Source of the DNA: Candidatus Obscuribacter phosphatis
Lineage (GTDB): Bacteria; Cyanobacteriota; Vampirovibrionia; Obscuribacterales; Obscuribacteraceae
Length of the DNA: 64,000 nt
Reading direction: 5' to 3'
Assembly: GCA_001899315.1 (NCBI GenBank)
Contig: MOYA01000001.1
Coordinates: 2,682,529 to 2,746,528 of the forward strand
In this document: positions 61,368-64,000 of the stretch, one piece after another
How the letters are laid out: each line of letters begins with the position of its first letter
Position numbering within the stretch: position 1 is the stretch's first letter
Notes under the pieces: model-generated
The model's input: the letters and a program-made list of their open reading frames with translations, nothing else
The model's database searches: none
What the model was told of the DNA's origin: nothing
Made by a program: the position numbers and the translations under genes

Positions 61368-62204
61368 ATGAGACTAATCATAATACTAGTGACCGGATGC
61401 ATACTGATAGGCGCCACCTACGCCTGGAGCAGCAACGTCGAAAAGACTGACAATGACAAGACTGCCAAGGCTGAACAGTTTCTAGTGCCCCTTGCCAAAG
61501 ATTCAGAGGCTCGGCAAAATCAAAAGAAAGGGTCAATTGGCCCAGCGAAACAAGCTGATTTGTCCAAAAGTCAAAGAGAAAACCATACTCTAATTAGTGA
61601 AACAACTGCCGATCAGTCGAATAAGCCAATAGTGGCAGAGAAAGCCGAGAATTTTCGCGAACCGATCACTCCTCTTGATCAAGCCCGCCGTACAGCTAAA
61701 GAAGCCTTAGACAAGAAAGATCCATTTGAAGTGAGCTTGGAAGCCAAACCCTTTCCACGCTCACAAAAAATCGCCGAGGACCCAAATGAAGGCAAAAAAA
61801 AGGTGAAGCAACTGGAATTGGTGCCGCCACCACCGACGGGGGCCGGACTGGGAAATTTCGGCGACATGCCTGGTCCCCATAACGGCTTTATGCCGCCGGC
61901 GATGGGTGGCGGACTGGCAAGTGGATTAGCAAGTGGATTGGCTATTTCAGACCTGCCCTATCCACCTGAGAAACCTTCGACCCTAAGATATCTAAAGCTT
62001 ACCGGCATCATCGGCGACAAAGCTGTCTTTCATATCAAAGATCAACTGACCCGTCGCGCCAATCACTGGCCATCAGACTTGACCTTGGCTACCGGTCAGT
62101 CATTTTCTGGCGTCAAATTGGTCTCGGTTTCGGCAAAAGACGAGAAAGTCACTTTAGAAGAACACGGCGAGATGAGCGATATGTATCTGCCCGGTTTGCG
62201 CTAA
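61368..62204 (+). CDS. PilP-like protein of the type IV pilus cluster
   Basis: A protein of about 278 residues with an N-terminal signal-anchor ('MRLIIILVTGCILIGATYAW'), a long disordered linker (about 25-165, Lys/Glu/Pro-rich, then Gly/Met/Pro-rich), and a small C-terminal beta domain ('STLRYLKLTGIIGDKAVFHI', 'ATGQSFSGVKLVSVSAKDEK', 'VTLEEHGEMSDMYLPGL'). A 'KDPFEVSLE' motif recalls the 'RDPF' that precedes the HR domain of PilP/GspC proteins. PilP links the inner-membrane complex to the secretin. I choose ATG 61368 because the hydrophobic helix then starts at once; the frame is open to TTG 61344. The identification rests on position and layout. Confidence 0.72.
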   Translation: MRLIIILVTGCILIGATYAWSSNVEKTDNDKTAKAEQFLVPLAKDSEARQNQKKGSIGPAKQADLSKSQRENHTLISETTADQSNKPIVAEKAENFREPITPLDQARRTAKEALDKKDPFEVSLEAKPFPRSQKIAEDPNEGKKKVKQLELVPPPPTGAGLGNFGDMPGPHNGFMPPAMGGGLASGLASGLAISDLPYPPEKPSTLRYLKLTGIIGDKAVFHIKDQLTRRANHWPSDLTLATGQSFSGVKLVSVSAKDEKVTLEEHGEMSDMYLPGLR

Positions 62205-62226
62205 CTAGACAAAGGAGACTCTCTGG

Positions 62227-62769
62227 ATGATGTCGACTATACAGCAAGCCGTTTCTGAAAGCACCAGACTGCTTTCCACCTGGCAAGAAAAAGCTGACAG
62301 ACTCGACGATAAAGAAAGGCTGGCTCTTGAAGTACAGCTCAAGACCCTCTTTAGCGAAGAGCTGGGAAGACGGGGTTTCTTTGCGGCCTATTCCACTTCT
62401 GATTTGCAGTTGACCAAAGCCATGCAAGAGACATTGAAAGCAGCAGTGCTTAGCAACATTGATGCCGTTGGCGATATCATGGTGAAGAATGTCTTTATGT
62501 CTGGTCAGTCATATTTAGGATCCCTAGCCAGCTTAGCCCACGAAGGAAAAGCCGAGGCATCGAAGCAAACTATGATCAAGAGCCTAGACTTGATACAAAG
62601 GCTTGGGATCGATGAAATCAAAAACAAATTACAAGACGCCCTGCTTGCCATTCACTCTTATCAAGATGAAAATGAAAACCCACAAGATAAATGGCAGCAG
62701 TTTTTTAAGCGCTGGAACTACAGAAGAGAGAATCTTGAAAAAATGCCGGATTTGTTGAATGAAGCATGA
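62227..62769 (+). CDS. Hypothetical helical protein coupled to a kinase gene
   Basis: A 180-residue, probably all-helical, cytoplasmic protein ('LLSTWQEKADRLDDKERLAL', 'QLTKAMQETLKAAVLSNIDA', 'SKQTMIKSLDLIQRLGIDEI'). I recognise no family. AAAGGAG lies about 7-10 nt upstream of the ATG at 62227 (a second ATG is at 62230). Its last 11 bp overlap the start of the kinase gene at 62759, so it is probably translated with the kinase and may be its partner or substrate, although it also directly follows the pilus genes. Confidence 0.7.
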   Translation: MMSTIQQAVSESTRLLSTWQEKADRLDDKERLALEVQLKTLFSEELGRRGFFAAYSTSDLQLTKAMQETLKAAVLSNIDAVGDIMVKNVFMSGQSYLGSLASLAHEGKAEASKQTMIKSLDLIQRLGIDEIKNKLQDALLAIHSYQDENENPQDKWQQFFKRWNYRRENLEKMPDLLNEA

Positions 62770-64000
62770 AACGGCTAAAGAACCGCAATACCTAGTTCTA
62801 AAGCCTCTACTAACGGAAGATGCGCACCAACACTGGCAAATTTTTTCAGCAATTCCGCCAATTCTGGCTATTGTTCTCACTGGAGTAGCAAGCCAGTTTC
62901 CCTTTCCCTTAGCAGTTTGCATAGTATGTCTCTTCATCGGGTTTCTTTTCTATTTTTTTACATCCTCAAATGTTTTCACAAGTAGCAATCGTTCTCAGTT
63001 GGAACTGAAAGCAAAAGGTCTAGATATAAGGGACAACAGACTAGATGCGATCATGCCCTGGGAATGGCTGACCAAAATAGAAATTCGTCATCGTCGATTG
63101 AGTCTCTTCCCAAACTATGTGACCTTTACATTCAAAGACGGCAGCGATATTCTCATTCTCTGGAACGACATTAAGGAGACAATTGACTCGACTCACCTAG
63201 TCTCTTGCGTTCGCACATGGGCACCTCATGCCGAGATCATCGGAGATGCTCAATTGACCAAATCTGAATCATTGGCAAGTTATACAGAGCTCTGGCTAAG
63301 AGAGCTGAGCACAACATCGCTAGAGAAACGCCTCAGACAAGATCAATTACTCACAACTGGAACCATCCTAAATGAGATCTATACAGTAAAAGTGATCTTG
63401 AGCGGCGGTGGACAAGGAACAGCCTATCTAGCCGAAACCACAGCTTCGCCCCACTTACCGGGCTTGCCACCACTGGTGGTAGTAAAGGAATTCATTCTGC
63501 CCGACAACGAAAGAGGTCGAAAGAAAGCCACCGACGACCTGCTCAAAGAAGTAGCGCTCCTCAGACGAATCAATAGCCCTCTCATAGTCCATCTATACGA
63601 CTTTTTCTTGGAAGACCTGCGGGCATACTTAGTGGTCGAATATATAGAGGGTTGCACCCTCAGGCAACTGGTCAGACAGTACGGCAAACTAGAAAAACAA
63701 GAGGTGGCTCGCATAGGCGATTTACTCTGCCAAGCGCTACTCTATTTGCATGAACTAAGCCCAGCCATCGTACATGGCGACGTCACTCCAGACAATATAA
63801 TGATTGACCGAGATAGAAATGGCAGCATCAAACTGATGGATTTTGACGCATCGCAAGAGCTTACCCGTAATAAAACAAATACTGTTGTAGGTAAACACTC
63901 TTATATGGCGCCGGAACAGTTCAAAGGTCTACTGAGCCAGTCCAGCGACATCTATGCAGTAGGATGCACACTTCATTTTCTGCTCACCGGTAGAGATCCT
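62759..64000 (+). CDS. Membrane-anchored Ser/Thr protein kinase (3' end beyond window)
   Basis: An open frame from ATG 62759 to the window edge (414 codons, incomplete). It has a two-helix hairpin (about 29-67), a PH-like region ('LELKAKGLDIRDNRLDAIMP'), the linker motif 'SYTELWLRELSTTSLE' and a kinase domain from about residue 205 ('LSGGGQGTAYLAE', VVVKEF). The catalytic loop is H339-G-D341-V-T-P-D-N346, i.e. HGD instead of HRD and no Lys. The metal motif is D361-F-D363 instead of DFG. Asp, Asn and Lys essential for catalysis remain. The domain order matches the kinases at 11549 and 13717. The start overlaps the preceding gene by 11 bp. Confidence 0.85.
   Translation, partial: MKHETAKEPQYLVLKPLLTEDAHQHWQIFSAIPPILAIVLTGVASQFPFPLAVCIVCLFIGFLFYFFTSSNVFTSSNRSQLELKAKGLDIRDNRLDAIMPWEWLTKIEIRHRRLSLFPNYVTFTFKDGSDILILWNDIKETIDSTHLVSCVRTWAPHAEIIGDAQLTKSESLASYTELWLRELSTTSLEKRLRQDQLLTTGTILNEIYTVKVILSGGGQGTAYLAETTASPHLPGLPPLVVVKEFILPDNERGRKKATDDLLKEVALLRRINSPLIVHLYDFFLEDLRAYLVVEYIEGCTLRQLVRQYGKLEKQEVARIGDLLCQALLYLHELSPAIVHGDVTPDNIMIDRDRNGSIKLMDFDASQELTRNKTNTVVGKHSYMAPEQFKGLLSQSSDIYAVGCTLHFLLTGRDP

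Noticed and set aside
1-64000. CRISPR arrays, tRNA/rRNA genes, IS elements, prophage
   Set aside because: Scanning gaps and coding regions showed no spaced repeats, cloverleaf with GGTTCRA arm, transposase, integrase or phage genes.

Overview
The window looks like chromosomal DNA from a didermic, respiring, piliated bacterium of medium G+C. My best guess is a non-photosynthetic relative of Cyanobacteria (Vampirovibrionia/'Melainabacteria', Obscuribacterales-like). This is inferred from a b6f-type haem spacing in the cytochrome b, numerous Hanks-type Ser/Thr kinases with 'HRDxSP/TP' loops, a CHASE2 histidine kinase, a SigB/SigF-type sigma factor inside a type IV pilus cluster, and PilM/N/O proteins that imply an outer membrane. 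No rRNA, tRNA, CRISPR array, IS element or prophage was recognised, and coding density is high with many 1-4 bp gene overlaps.

Region 0-11 kb, mostly minus strand: a LysR regulator; an unknown protein whose ribosome binding site lies in a hairpin; a four-gene respiratory operon (CydA-like protein, Rieske protein, fused b6/IV-type cytochrome b, and a CydA-like protein fused to a mono-haem cytochrome c); a phytanoyl-CoA dioxygenase-like enzyme; a secreted unknown; two small membrane families (DUF486 and DUF4239); and a ThiD-ThiE fusion with altered motifs. Region 11-25 kb: two overlapping membrane-anchored kinases with a PH-like module; a divergent pair of LRV/HEAT-like repeat proteins; a lysophospholipid acyltransferase pair, one of which has lost its catalytic His and Asp, behind a 58-residue membrane protein; ybaB-recR followed by a receptor kinase with leucine-rich repeats; and dxs, preceded by a 143-nt element with nested and competing stems.

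Region 25-43 kb: a secreted VIT/vWA protein, a CHASE2 histidine kinase with its response regulator, two unknowns, an adenine-deaminase-type enzyme, dnaX, acylphosphatase, a coiled-coil protein ending in a J-domain, der, plsY, an HtrA-type protease and an OmpR-type regulator closed by a clear terminator. Region 43-49 kb: an MBOAT O-acyltransferase followed by three tandem SGNH/AlgJ-like proteins, probably an envelope or exopolysaccharide acylation cassette.

Region 50-62 kb: type IV pilus machinery (pilB with three extra zinc ribbons, pilT, pilC, prepilin peptidase, a pilM-pilN fusion, pilO and a pilP-like gene) interrupted by a sigma factor and an ABC exporter. The window ends inside another kinase of the same membrane/PH-like family seen at 11.5-15.2 kb. 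The most interesting candidates are the bc/bd-like hybrid respiratory operon, the kinase subfamily with non-standard HRD/DFG motifs, the MBOAT plus three-SGNH cassette, the structured element before dxs, and the zinc-ribbon PilB.
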